Assembly (NCBI RefSeq): GCF_018372875.1
Contig: NZ_JAHAIF010000021.1
Location: 1 to 44,721 of the forward strand
Direction: 5' to 3'
Length of the DNA: 44,721 bases
DNA from: Clostridium sp.
GTDB lineage: Bacteria; Bacillota; Clostridia; Clostridiales; Clostridiaceae
The notes below the pieces were generated by a model. The model was not told the origin of the DNA and ran no database searches. It saw only the letters and a list, made by a program, of their open reading frames with translations. Both the position numbers and the translations under genes were made by a program. Numbering within the stretch: the first letter of the stretch is position 1; every line of letters starts with the position of its first letter. Below are positions 17,746 to 25,757 of this stretch, piece after piece.

Positions 17746-18783
17746 GTTTATTATTTGAAAATCATCATTTGTTAATTTAAATATTTCTTTAGAACCTTCT
17801 GTTAAGTAAATCTTGTGGTCCTTTGTTATAAATATTGCTTCGGTATCAGGTAGTGAGTTTATAAATTCTAATCCTTTAGTTATTCCCATAGAAAAAACTG
17901 AAGTGGAAAGGGCATCACCATCTATAGATTTATCACTAATTATAGTAACTCCAGCTATTTCATTATCATAAGGATATCCACTTTTTGGAGATAAGATATG
18001 ATGATATTTCACTCCATCTTGTTCTATAAAACGTTCATATATTCCAGAGGTAACTATTGACTTATCCTTTACATTTATTGATCCTACTATTTCTCCGCGA
18101 GTTTGGTCAGGATTTTGAATTCCTATTCTCCATAGTGTGTTTTCAGCTTTTTCGCCTAATGCATAAATGTTTCCCCCTAAGTCGATAATAGCTTTTTCTA
18201 CACCTTCATCTTTTAGAGTTTGAGCAATAACATCTGCAGTATAGCCTTTTGCTATTCCACCTAAGTCTATAATCATACCAGGCTTTTTTAAAAATACAGT
18301 TTTTTCGGAATTATTAAGTTCAACATCATTATAATTTATGTATTGAATTTTTTCTTTTATTTCTTCTATTGTAGGGACTTTAGCTTCTGGTAAGCCAATG
18401 CTCCATAACTTAACTAAAGGCCCAATAGTTATATCAAAGGAACCATTTGTAAGACTAGAGTACTCTAATCCTTTTTTTATTATATTATAAGTATCATCAC
18501 TTACTTTTACTGGTTTTATTCCAGCATTGTTATTAACTTCGTCTAGTTCAGTACCTTCCATATTTATACTAACAAGCTGTTCTATTTTCTTTACTTCTTC
18601 AAAAGCTTTATCTATTATTTTTTCACTTTTATTGTCATATAGAGTAACTGTTACAACAGTTCCCATAAAATATTCAGTTTTAGAAAGTGGTTTTGAATCA
18701 TCGTTACTATTGGTACATCCAATAAGAGAAAAAATAAGAAAAATTCCTATTAATAAGCTGATTGCTTTGCATCTACTTTTCAT
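17740..18783 (-). CDS. apbE: FAD:protein FMN transferase (ApbE), lipoprotein
   Basis: The 347-residue protein has a lipoprotein signal with lipobox LIGC (Cys 23), so it should act outside the membrane. ApbE moves FMN from FAD onto a Thr or Ser in a Dxx(T/S)GA(T/S) motif of target proteins. Family motifs include MGTVVTVTLY near residue 42, DLGGIAKGYTAD near residue 173, and DGDALSTSVFSMG near the C-terminus. A candidate target, the lipoprotein with DAFTGATS, is the next gene upstream, so this corresponds to FmnB of the Listeria extracellular electron transfer locus. The start follows AGGAGG. Confidence 0.93.
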   Translation of the reverse strand: MKSRCKAISLLIGIFLIFSLIGCTNSNDDSKPLSKTEYFMGTVVTVTLYDNKSEKIIDKAFEEVKKIEQLVSINMEGTELDEVNNNAGIKPVKVSDDTYNIIKKGLEYSSLTNGSFDITIGPLVKLWSIGLPEAKVPTIEEIKEKIQYINYNDVELNNSEKTVFLKKPGMIIDLGGIAKGYTADVIAQTLKDEGVEKAIIDLGGNIYALGEKAENTLWRIGIQNPDQTRGEIVGSINVKDKSIVTSGIYERFIEQDGVKYHHILSPKSGYPYDNEIAGVTIISDKSIDGDALSTSVFSMGITKGLEFINSLPDTEAIFITKDHKIYLTEGSKEIFKLTNDDFQIINY

Positions 18784-18840
18784 AAGTTACCTCCTAAGAT
18801 TTATTATATTTAGTATTCCCAAAGATAATATAATATGTAG

Positions 18841-18873
18841 AAAAAAAGACCTTAGGGAATCCCTAAAGTCTTT
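18841..18873 (-). terminator. Terminator between the FMN lipoprotein gene and apbE
   Basis: On the minus strand, 14-base arms at 18845-18858 and 18860-18873 pair with one G-U wobble and are followed by seven T residues. It lies between the two minus-strand genes, so apbE may receive only read-through or have its own promoter. Confidence 0.7.
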
Positions 18874-18887
18874 AAATATGGATTAAA

Positions 18888-19334
18888 CTATTCCACTATA
18901 GCCTTTTCAGTATTTCCAGCTGTAGCATTTTCGATAGCTTTAGCAGCTAATTTCTTGAAGTTATTGCTTGAGCTTGTAGCCCCAGTGAAAGCATCAACTT
19001 CTGCAGATTGCTTTTCAACGATAGCTTTTTCTAATGCTGGGAAAGCTTCTTCAGGGTTTGTAACCTTTCCAAATTCTTTCATCTTCTTGTTGTATTCTGC
19101 ATCAGATTGCTTTGAAGCTCCTTCAGTGCTTATTTCATCGTAGTCAGCAGCAACAATCTTACCATCTTTAACTTCTAAAGTTAAAGTTGATTTGTATCCG
19201 TTTTTATCAGCTGCAGCAGTTTCAACTTCGTATTTACCGTCTTTCATTCCTTCTTCTTTGCTTCCGCATCCTGCTAGAACAGCAACAGAAAGCATTGTAG
19301 CAGCAACTAAGCTTAAAATTCTCTTTTTGTTCAT
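18888..19334 (-). CDS. FMN-binding domain lipoprotein (PplA-like), ApbE target
   Basis: The 148-residue protein has a lipoprotein signal (lipobox LAGC, Cys 23) and one FMN-binding domain. The sequence DAFTGATS at residues 114-121 matches the ApbE flavinylation motif, with Thr 120 as the likely FMN attachment site. Listeria PplA is a related flavinylated lipoprotein that carries electrons to extracellular acceptors but has two such domains, so this is a half-length version. Its gene stands beside apbE and divergent from NDH-2. AAGGGGG precedes the start. The promoter at 19361-19388 is surrounded by repeated heptamers. Confidence 0.85.
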   Translation of the reverse strand: MNKKRILSLVAATMLSVAVLAGCGSKEEGMKDGKYEVETAAADKNGYKSTLTLEVKDGKIVAADYDEISTEGASKQSDAEYNKKMKEFGKVTNPEEAFPALEKAIVEKQSAEVDAFTGATSSSNNFKKLAAKAIENATAGNTEKAIVE

Positions 19335-19360
19335 GAGTAAAATCCCCCTTAAAAAATAAC

Positions 19361-19388
19361 ATTTTACATTACGTTAAAATTATGACAA
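19361..19388 (-). promoter_or_regulatory. Promoter of the FMN lipoprotein gene
   Basis: On the minus strand, TTGTCA (19383-19388) and TAAAAT (19361-19366) are separated by 16 bases. This places the start of transcription near 19354, just before the AAGGGGG of the lipoprotein gene. Confidence 0.55.
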
Positions 19389-19423
19389 GTAATGTCGAAA
19401 AAGTTTTCAGATTCGACATTACT
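19366..19423. promoter_or_regulatory. Candidate operator: palindrome and three ACATTAC heptamers
   Basis: A perfect inverted repeat, AGTAATGTCGAA (19388-19399) and TTCGACATTACT (19412-19423), brackets 12 bases. A third copy of the heptamer ACATTAC lies at 19366-19372, overlapping the -10 and spacer of the lipoprotein promoter. The rest of the 353-base gap from 19335 to 19687 is AT-rich, with a TATAAT at 19577-19582 as a possible -10 for the NDH-2 gene. I saw no gene in it. The regulator is unknown. Confidence 0.5.
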
Positions 19424-19687
19424 AGTTAATTATACACAAAAAACAAACTAATGGGTATTAAAATAAGTTATAGTACATTAATAATTCTTATATCTAATTT
19501 AATTTAATTAAAGAATAGGTTAGTGATATCAATGGATAGAGGCTATTTGTATAAAAAAGTAAAAACGTAAGAGGTATATAATACTGGTTTATTCTTATAG
19601 ACATACCACATAGAAATCTATAGAATCAAATTTGTTGTTTTGATTAAGTTTTATTTTTAACAAGAAATTTATATATGAGGTGAAATT

Positions 19688-21559
19688 ATGTCAGATAAGA
19701 AAAACATCCTTATATTAGGTGCTGGATATGGTGGAGTCCACGTAGCTAAAAAGTTAGCAAAAAAATATAAGAAGAATAATAATGTAGAAATTACATTAAT
19801 TGATAAGAATCCATTCCATACACTAATGACTGAATTACATGAAGTAGCAGGTGGAAGAGTTCATCCTGAATCAGTTCAAATTGAATTAAGTAAAATATTT
19901 GCTAGAACAAAGGTTAATGTTGTTACTGATTTAATAGAAAAAGTTGATACTGATAATAAAACAGTAAAGACTACACATGGTAACTACACTTATGACTACC
20001 TAGTAGTAGGTACAGGAAGTGAACCAGCATTCTTTGGTGTTCCAGGAGTAAAAGAAAATGGATTTACTTTATGGTCATTTGAAGATGCTATGAAGATTAG
20101 ACATCACGTTCAAAAAATGTTCAAGCTTGCAGCTAAAGAAAGAAATGAAGCTAAGAGAAAAGAAATGCTTACTTTTGTAGTAGCTGGTTCTGGTTTCACA
20201 GGAATAGAAATGGCTGGGGAACTTTTAGAATGGAAGACTAGATTAGCTAAAGAACATAATGTTGATGAGAATGAAGTAAGACTTATGGTTGTTGAAGCTA
20301 TGGGAACTATTCTTAACATGTTAGATAGAAAACAGGCTGATAAGGCTGAAAAGTACATGGTTAAGAAGGGAATGACTATTCTTAAGAATAGCCCAATAGT
20401 TGAAGTTGCTCCAAATAAGATAGTGTTAAAGAGTGGAGAAGAAATCGAAACTAACACATTAATTTGGACATGTGGTATTCAAGCAAATGAAGAAGTTAAA
20501 GAATATGGTTTAGAAACTGCAAGAGCTGGTAGATTAGCTACTAACGAATTTATGCAAGCAGTTAATAAAGAAGATGTATTCGTAGTTGGTGACTTAAACT
20601 ACTATGAAGAAGAAGAAGGAAAAGGAACTCCTCAAATAGTTGAAGCTGCAATTCAAACTGGTGATGTTATCGCTAAGAATATAATAGCTTTAATGGATAA
20701 GAAGAAGGATTTAACTAAGTTTAAATCAAACTACCATGGATTTATGGTATCAATAGGTGGTAAGTACTGTGTTGCTAACTTAGCTGGAATCAAGCTTGCT
20801 GGATTCTTTGCAATGATAATGAAGCATTTAGTTAACTTACACTACTTATGGGGTGTTAACAATGTTAATGCTTGTTATCACTACTTACAACATGAATTCT
20901 TCTCAATGGAAGATAACAGATGTATAATGAGAGGTCATTTATCATCTAAGTCAAATAGATTATGGTTAGTACCATTAAGACTATATATAGGTGTACTTTG
21001 GTTACTAGAAGGTCTTAAGAAGTTTGTTGGTGAAGGAACATGGGAAAATCATGGACTTAAAGCTTTCTTTAATGGAAACATGGTTGGTGGAGACAGTTGG
21101 TTAAAGGCTGGAAACATTAAAATGCCATTTACTTGGTTACAAACTGCTGCTGATTCAGGTGCTTCTGCATCAGGAGAAGCAACAACTGAATTTGCAACTC
21201 CAATATTAGAAAAAATGCCTAAGTTCTATGAAGCAATAATGCAAATATTTATACCAAACCCAGAAATAGCTGTTTGGTTCCAAAGAATCGTTGTTATAAC
21301 TGAAATTGGTATAGGTTTATGCTTAATCGCAGGATTATTCACATTCTTAGCTTCAGGAGCATCTGCATTTATGGTATGTAACTTTGTTCTTTCAGCTATG
21401 GCAGGATGGGATATATTATGGTTCTTCTTCGGTTCAATTGCCCTAATGGGTGGAGCTGGTAGAACATTTGGATTAGACTATTATGTTATGCCATGGATTA
21501 ATAAGATTGCTGGTAACTGGTGGTTAGGTAAGAGAGTTCCAGTTTATAAACAAAAATAG
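19688..21559 (+). CDS. Type II NADH dehydrogenase with C-terminal membrane extension (Ndh2 of electron transfer locus)
   Basis: The 623-residue protein has an N-terminal NDH-2 flavoprotein half, with FAD motif GAGYGGVHVA at residues 11-20, a second dinucleotide site AGSGFTGIEMAG near residue 166, and VVGDLNYY near residue 299. After about residue 420 an extra 200-residue region has several hydrophobic segments, resembling DoxX-type membrane domains. Listeria Ndh2 of the extracellular electron transfer locus is also extended this way. It would pass electrons from NADH to a quinone in the membrane. Neighbouring eetA-, eetB- and dmkB-like genes support this role. It is followed by its own terminator. 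Confidence 0.88.
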   Translation: MSDKKNILILGAGYGGVHVAKKLAKKYKKNNNVEITLIDKNPFHTLMTELHEVAGGRVHPESVQIELSKIFARTKVNVVTDLIEKVDTDNKTVKTTHGNYTYDYLVVGTGSEPAFFGVPGVKENGFTLWSFEDAMKIRHHVQKMFKLAAKERNEAKRKEMLTFVVAGSGFTGIEMAGELLEWKTRLAKEHNVDENEVRLMVVEAMGTILNMLDRKQADKAEKYMVKKGMTILKNSPIVEVAPNKIVLKSGEEIETNTLIWTCGIQANEEVKEYGLETARAGRLATNEFMQAVNKEDVFVVGDLNYYEEEEGKGTPQIVEAAIQTGDVIAKNIIALMDKKKDLTKFKSNYHGFMVSIGGKYCVANLAGIKLAGFFAMIMKHLVNLHYLWGVNNVNACYHYLQHEFFSMEDNRCIMRGHLSSKSNRLWLVPLRLYIGVLWLLEGLKKFVGEGTWENHGLKAFFNGNMVGGDSWLKAGNIKMPFTWLQTAADSGASASGEATTEFATPILEKMPKFYEAIMQIFIPNPEIAVWFQRIVVITEIGIGLCLIAGLFTFLASGASAFMVCNFVLSAMAGWDILWFFFGSIALMGGAGRTFGLDYYVMPWINKIAGNWWLGKRVPVYKQK

Positions 21560-21570
21560 TAATTTGACAT

Positions 21571-21618
21571 AAATAAGGATAGGATGGTAGATAACCATCC
21601 TTACCTTATTTTATTTTT
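21571..21618 (+). terminator. Terminator after the NDH-2 gene
   Basis: The arms at 21571-21588 and 21594-21611 pair over 8 + 8 bp with a 2-base mismatch, enclose a 5-base loop and are followed by a T-rich run. The next three genes may thus use a separate promoter or read-through. Confidence 0.75.
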
Positions 21619-21687
21619 GAAGTTATAATAAGATAGACAAGCCTCTGATACAGAAATAACATAAAGGTATAAAGGTGATGACATTTT

Positions 21688-22086
21688 ATGTTTAAAGATA
21701 AAAAGATTTTTAAAAAGTGGGATATTATAATAATAATTTTATTATTAGTAGGATCTTTTACACCAGAAATAATATTAGGTGCTAAAATTAAAAAGAATTA
21801 TAATATTACATATGCTGAAATTACTATAGGTGGAAAGTTGTATAAAAAAGTTGCGCTTACAGGACATAAGGGAGAAGAAACTATAGAAGTAAATACTAAA
21901 TGGGGTAATAATACAGTACTTGTTAAAGATGATCAAATAGCTATAATTGATGCAGATTGTTCAGACGAAGTATGCTTAGAACAAGGTTATATTTCTAAGC
22001 CAGGTCAAAGCATAGTATGTCTACCTCATAGAGTAATGGTACAAGTTATCGGAGAAAATGACGATGATATAATACTTTCATATTAG
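21688..22086 (+). CDS. eetA: NusG domain II protein, EetA-like
   Basis: The 132-residue protein has one N-terminal membrane segment (about residues 12-30) and an extracellular NusG domain II fold. Three Cys are conserved in the typical pattern (DADCSDEVCLEQG and SIVCLPHR). EetA of the Listeria electron transfer locus has this architecture and is needed for electron export, by an unknown mechanism. It is followed at 11 bases by the EetB-like gene, as in that locus. AAAGGTGATG precedes the start. The symbol reflects homology and context. Confidence 0.75.
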   Translation: MFKDKKIFKKWDIIIIILLLVGSFTPEIILGAKIKKNYNITYAEITIGGKLYKKVALTGHKGEETIEVNTKWGNNTVLVKDDQIAIIDADCSDEVCLEQGYISKPGQSIVCLPHRVMVQVIGENDDDIILSY

Positions 22087-22097
22087 GAGAGAAACAA

Positions 22098-22616
22098 ATG
22101 AAGAGAAGTAGAAAAATTGTATATATAGGTCTATTAGTATCTCAAGCACTTGTTTTACATATTTTTGAAAATATGATTCCAGTACCTTTTGTTACTCCAG
22201 GAGCAAAGCTTGGACTAGCTAATCTTGTTACGGTTTTAGCTTTATATACTTTAAGCAAAAAGGAAACATTACTGGTACTATTTTTAAGATTAACTTTAGG
22301 GTCTATCTTCGGTGGAAGTCTTTCAGCATTTATGTATAGTGCAGCTGGTGGAATTTTGAGCTTTTTAGCTATGGTTCTTATAAAAGAGTTATTTAAGGAT
22401 AAGATAAGTATAATAGGTGTCAGCGCATCTGGTGCTGTATTTCATAATGTTGGACAAATTTTAGTGGCTTCTGCAATCGTACATAATATAGGAGTTACAT
22501 TATATTTACCAGTACTATCTATAGTTGGTATAGTAACTGGAATATTTATAGGAATCACATCAAATTATTTAGTTGAACATTTAAGAAAAATACCATATTT
22601 CAAGCAAGCTACATGA
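22098..22616 (+). CDS. eetB: Gx transporter family membrane protein, EetB-like
   Basis: The 172-residue protein has about five hydrophobic segments. The Gx family motifs VTPGAKLGLANLVT (about residues 33-46) and LRLTLGSIFGG (about 65-75) mark the group once called heptaprenyl diphosphate synthase component I. EetB of Listeria is a member and is required for extracellular electron transfer; its transported substrate is not known. It lies between the EetA-like gene and the polyprenyl synthase gene, with spacings of 11 bases. Binding site AGGAGAG. Confidence 0.78.
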   Translation: MKRSRKIVYIGLLVSQALVLHIFENMIPVPFVTPGAKLGLANLVTVLALYTLSKKETLLVLFLRLTLGSIFGGSLSAFMYSAAGGILSFLAMVLIKELFKDKISIIGVSASGAVFHNVGQILVASAIVHNIGVTLYLPVLSIVGIVTGIFIGITSNYLVEHLRKIPYFKQAT

Positions 22617-22627
22617 GGTAAATAGAT

Positions 22628-23593
22628 ATGGATAAGATTTGGGATAACTATGTTGGAATAAAGGAAGAGTTAGAAGACATAGTTGCTTTAATGAAGAAAG
22701 AAACAAAATGCAAAGATAAAGTTATAGAAAACTCTATAAAAAATTTAATTGAATCAGGTGGAAAAATGGTGAGACCTGCCTTTGTTATAATTGGATCTCA
22801 CTTTGGTAATAGAGATAAAGAAAGAGTAAAGGCTTTAGGTGCTGTATTAGAACTTTTTCATATGGCAACTTTAGTTCATGATGATGTTATTGATGATGCT
22901 AAGTTAAGAAGGGGTAATGAAACCATTCAATCAAAGTACGGGAAAGATTATGCTGTTTATATAGGTGATTACTTATTTTGTGTATGCTTTAAGATATTAG
23001 CTAGCAATGCATCTTTAGCAAGTATAAAAATGGACTCTAAGTCAATGTCTAGAATTTGTATGGGTGAAGTTAATCAGCTTAATTCTAGATTTTCTACTAA
23101 GTTATCGGTAAAGAATTATTTAAGTAGGATATCAGGTAAAACTGCAGAATTATTCTCATTGTCTCTATATTTAGGAGCAGCTGAAAGTGGTTGTGAAAAC
23201 AAACTAGCTAGAAGATTGTGGAATATAGGACATAATATTGGAATGGCATTTCAAATTATTGATGATGTTTTAGATTATGTAGGCAATGATGAGAGTATTA
23301 AAAAGTCGGCAGCAAATGATTTAAAACAAGGTATTTTTACTATACCATTTATTTATGCTTATAATAATGATAAGAAAGCTTTTAAAAAGTACTTAGAAGG
23401 TGATTCTATAACTGATAATGAAGTAAAAGAAATAATTGAGTTAGTAAAACAAAATGATGGGGTAGATAAAGCAATGGATTTAGCCCAAAAGTATACGGAC
23501 AAAGCTTTTAAAGATATAGATAAATTGCCTGAAAATGAGTATAAAGAGGTACTAAGGGCACTTGCTGAAAAATTAATACTTAGAAAATATTAA
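22628..23593 (+). CDS. Polyprenyl diphosphate synthase (DmkB-like)
   Basis: The 321-residue trans-prenyltransferase lengthens isoprenoid chains from isopentenyl diphosphate. The first aspartate-rich motif DDVID is at residues 85-89 with arginines after it (KLRRG), and the second, DDVLD, starts at residue 212. In the Listeria electron transfer locus the equivalent DmkB makes the side chain of a dedicated demethylmenaquinone. A UbiA-type DmkA partner is not in this window. It closes the eetA-eetB-dmkB operon and ends in a terminator shared with the LysR gene. Confidence 0.88.
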   Translation: MDKIWDNYVGIKEELEDIVALMKKETKCKDKVIENSIKNLIESGGKMVRPAFVIIGSHFGNRDKERVKALGAVLELFHMATLVHDDVIDDAKLRRGNETIQSKYGKDYAVYIGDYLFCVCFKILASNASLASIKMDSKSMSRICMGEVNQLNSRFSTKLSVKNYLSRISGKTAELFSLSLYLGAAESGCENKLARRLWNIGHNIGMAFQIIDDVLDYVGNDESIKKSAANDLKQGIFTIPFIYAYNNDKKAFKKYLEGDSITDNEVKEIIELVKQNDGVDKAMDLAQKYTDKAFKDIDKLPENEYKEVLRALAEKLILRKY

Positions 23594-23623
23594 AAGGATT
23601 CTTAAGATTTTAAGAATCCTTTT
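23592..23623. terminator. Bidirectional terminator between prenyl synthase and LysR genes
   Basis: The 13-bp arms AAAAGGATTCTTA (23592-23604) and its complement (23611-23623) flank a 6-base loop, with T-rich sequence on both outgoing sides. It overlaps the final codons of the LysR gene. Confidence 0.85.
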
Positions 23624-24489
23624 ATTGTTGATATTAATTTGTTGATAAACAATTTTTCTCTTTTATAAAGTTGCTCTTCAAAGTTTATATACATTGAAAG
23701 AGGAAATTCTAAGTCTTCGATTTCAATAATTTTATATCCTAAATCTTTATATACAGAATTATATATCCCATATGGAATTGCCGATATGGCCTGTATATTC
23801 TTTATTCCTATTATGGCAGATTGATAGGAATCAGTTGTAAATAGAATATTTAATAGTTGAATATCATAATCTAAGTTTTCTAGCTTTGATTCAAGCATAT
23901 CTTTAAATTTTAAGTTATCATTAACCATTATAAAAGGAGTATTCATAAAATTTTTAATGGTTAAGTTATCCCTTTTAAATGTAGAATCAGCTACAAAAAC
24001 TATCCTATCTGAATAAATTTCCTTTGAAACTATAGAATTTATATTGTTGTAATTACTGTATGATATATTTATATCTGAAATATTATGTATTATATTATTA
24101 GAATTATCTTCAGAAGATGTAATTTTTATAATATGATTTGGGAATGACTTTTTTATCTTACTTACAGCATAAGGTATTAATGTAGAGGTTAAGATATTTA
24201 TCCCATCAATATTAATGTGACTTTCTTGTGAATTTGAACTTTCAACTTCATATAGCATTTTCTCATAAGTATTCAATATAACCTTGCAATGTTTATATAT
24301 AATTTCACCCTCAGTGGTTAAGGTTACACCTTTATTACTTCTAATAAATAATTTGGTGTTTAAACTATCCTCAAGCTTTAATAGTTGTTGGCTTAAGGCT
24401 GATTGTGATATATGAGAGGACTTTGCTACTGTTGAAATACTTTTTGCTTTTGCAACTTCATAAAAGAATCTTAAGTTTTCTATATGCAT
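23602..24489 (-). CDS. LysR-family transcriptional regulator
   Basis: The 295-residue protein has a LysR winged helix-turn-helix at about residues 1-60 (MHIENLRFFYEVAKAKSIS, then SQSALSQQLLKLEDSLNTKLF). A periplasmic-binding-protein-like effector domain follows from about residue 90. It is divergent from the orphan solute-binding protein gene, the usual geometry for LysR regulation of a neighbour, so that gene is the likely target. It is also adjacent to the electron transfer genes on the other side. The effector is unknown. AGGAGAAT precedes the start. Confidence 0.9.
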   Translation of the reverse strand: MHIENLRFFYEVAKAKSISTVAKSSHISQSALSQQLLKLEDSLNTKLFIRSNKGVTLTTEGEIIYKHCKVILNTYEKMLYEVESSNSQESHINIDGINILTSTLIPYAVSKIKKSFPNHIIKITSSEDNSNNIIHNISDINISYSNYNNINSIVSKEIYSDRIVFVADSTFKRDNLTIKNFMNTPFIMVNDNLKFKDMLESKLENLDYDIQLLNILFTTDSYQSAIIGIKNIQAISAIPYGIYNSVYKDLGYKIIEIEDLEFPLSMYINFEEQLYKREKLFINKLISTIKGFLKS

Positions 24490-24617
24490 AAAGATTCTCC
24501 TATAACATTTATTTTTCTTTGGTATGTTTACTTATTATAATAAAAGTATCAGATATTGTAAAGAACTATGATGTAGAATAAGTTTATAATATAATTTAAT
24601 AAGGGAGGTAGGAGAGT

Positions 24618-25757
24618 ATGAAAAAAGTTAGATATGTTTTTATTATACTTTGTATAGTATTAAGCATTTTTTTACTAAACAATATAAGAAGTAGTAATAA
24701 AGAGGAAAATATAAAAGGAAATATAGTGATTTGGGCAAATGAAGACACATATGAGTATTTATGCGAATATGCTAATTTATTTATGAAATCATATGAGAAA
24801 ACTAATGTAGAAGTGTCGTTAATATACAGTAGTAATTATAAAGATAAGATATTATCTTCCATAAATGATAACTCTGCTCCCCATATAATTCAGTTATCCA
24901 CTAATGATTCAAGAAGGTTAATAAAAGAGAATAACTTAAGAAAATATATTTCAGAGGAAAAAGGTATAGTAGAGAGCTACTCAAGCAACTTCTCTATTGG
25001 AAGAATTAAAGAAGCCAATGATAAAGAAGGATTAGTAGGAGTACCATTAACATCAAGGCCTTTAGCATTATATTTGAGAGAAGATATGTTGGCACAGTAT
25101 GGTTATACATATGAAGATATCAATACCTGGGATGATTTAAAAAGGGTTGGTGAAGATATATTAAATAAAACCTCTGGAGAAATAAGAATACTTAATGGAG
25201 TAGGTCAAGATTATGAAGATATAGTTTCACTACTTGTAATGCAAGCAATGGAAGAGAGTAATGATAAAGATAAGATAGAAGATATGGTTAAAACTAGATT
25301 AAGTGAAATAAGCAATATTATTAATACAAAGGTAGATGGTAAGTTCTTAGCTAGAATATCATCAATTAATTCTATGAGAGAGTTAACAGCTTTAGATGTT
25401 CCATGCCAGTGGACTGTTAATAATGCACCGGCTAAATTAAATGGAAGTAATAGATTTTATGTATCAGAAGGATATAACTTATTAGTATTAAATGAATCTG
25501 AAGAAAACAGTGCTCTTATTAAGAAGTTTTTGGAGTTTTTAGCTACAAACACAGAAGAATGTATTAAGTATGTTAAAGAAGGTAAGTTTTTTTCTAGTTA
25601 TTTATCTACTTATAAAAATAAATCAATAGAAGAGTCAATAAAGAATTTCAGTGGAAAGAGCCCTCTAGTTGTTATGAGCAACATATATGAGAAGGCTCCT
25701 GAAATAAATGATTATGAAGTATATTTAGAAGTGAAAAATAAAATTTTAGGTCAATGA
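24618..25757 (+). CDS. Extracellular solute-binding protein, orphan
   Basis: The 379-residue protein has an N-terminal hydrophobic segment (about residues 5-21) and a periplasmic-binding fold of the sugar-binding (family 1) type; GNIVIWANEDTYEYL and the region VGVPLTSRPLALYLRED are typical. There is no lipobox Cys after the hydrophobic segment, so it is either released or kept by an uncleaved anchor. No permease or ATPase gene is nearby, which is odd for a transport component. It is divergent from a LysR gene. GGGAGGTAGGAG precedes the start. Its 3' end overlaps the converging glycosyltransferase gene by 12 bases. Confidence 0.75.
   Translation: MKKVRYVFIILCIVLSIFLLNNIRSSNKEENIKGNIVIWANEDTYEYLCEYANLFMKSYEKTNVEVSLIYSSNYKDKILSSINDNSAPHIIQLSTNDSRRLIKENNLRKYISEEKGIVESYSSNFSIGRIKEANDKEGLVGVPLTSRPLALYLREDMLAQYGYTYEDINTWDDLKRVGEDILNKTSGEIRILNGVGQDYEDIVSLLVMQAMEESNDKDKIEDMVKTRLSEISNIINTKVDGKFLARISSINSMRELTALDVPCQWTVNNAPAKLNGSNRFYVSEGYNLLVLNESEENSALIKKFLEFLATNTEECIKYVKEGKFFSSYLSTYKNKSIEESIKNFSGKSPLVVMSNIYEKAPEINDYEVYLEVKNKILGQ

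Noticed and set aside
19630..19670. A Rex-type site before the NDH-2 gene
   Set aside because: Only one TTAACAA half-site is present; the partner half with correct spacing is absent.
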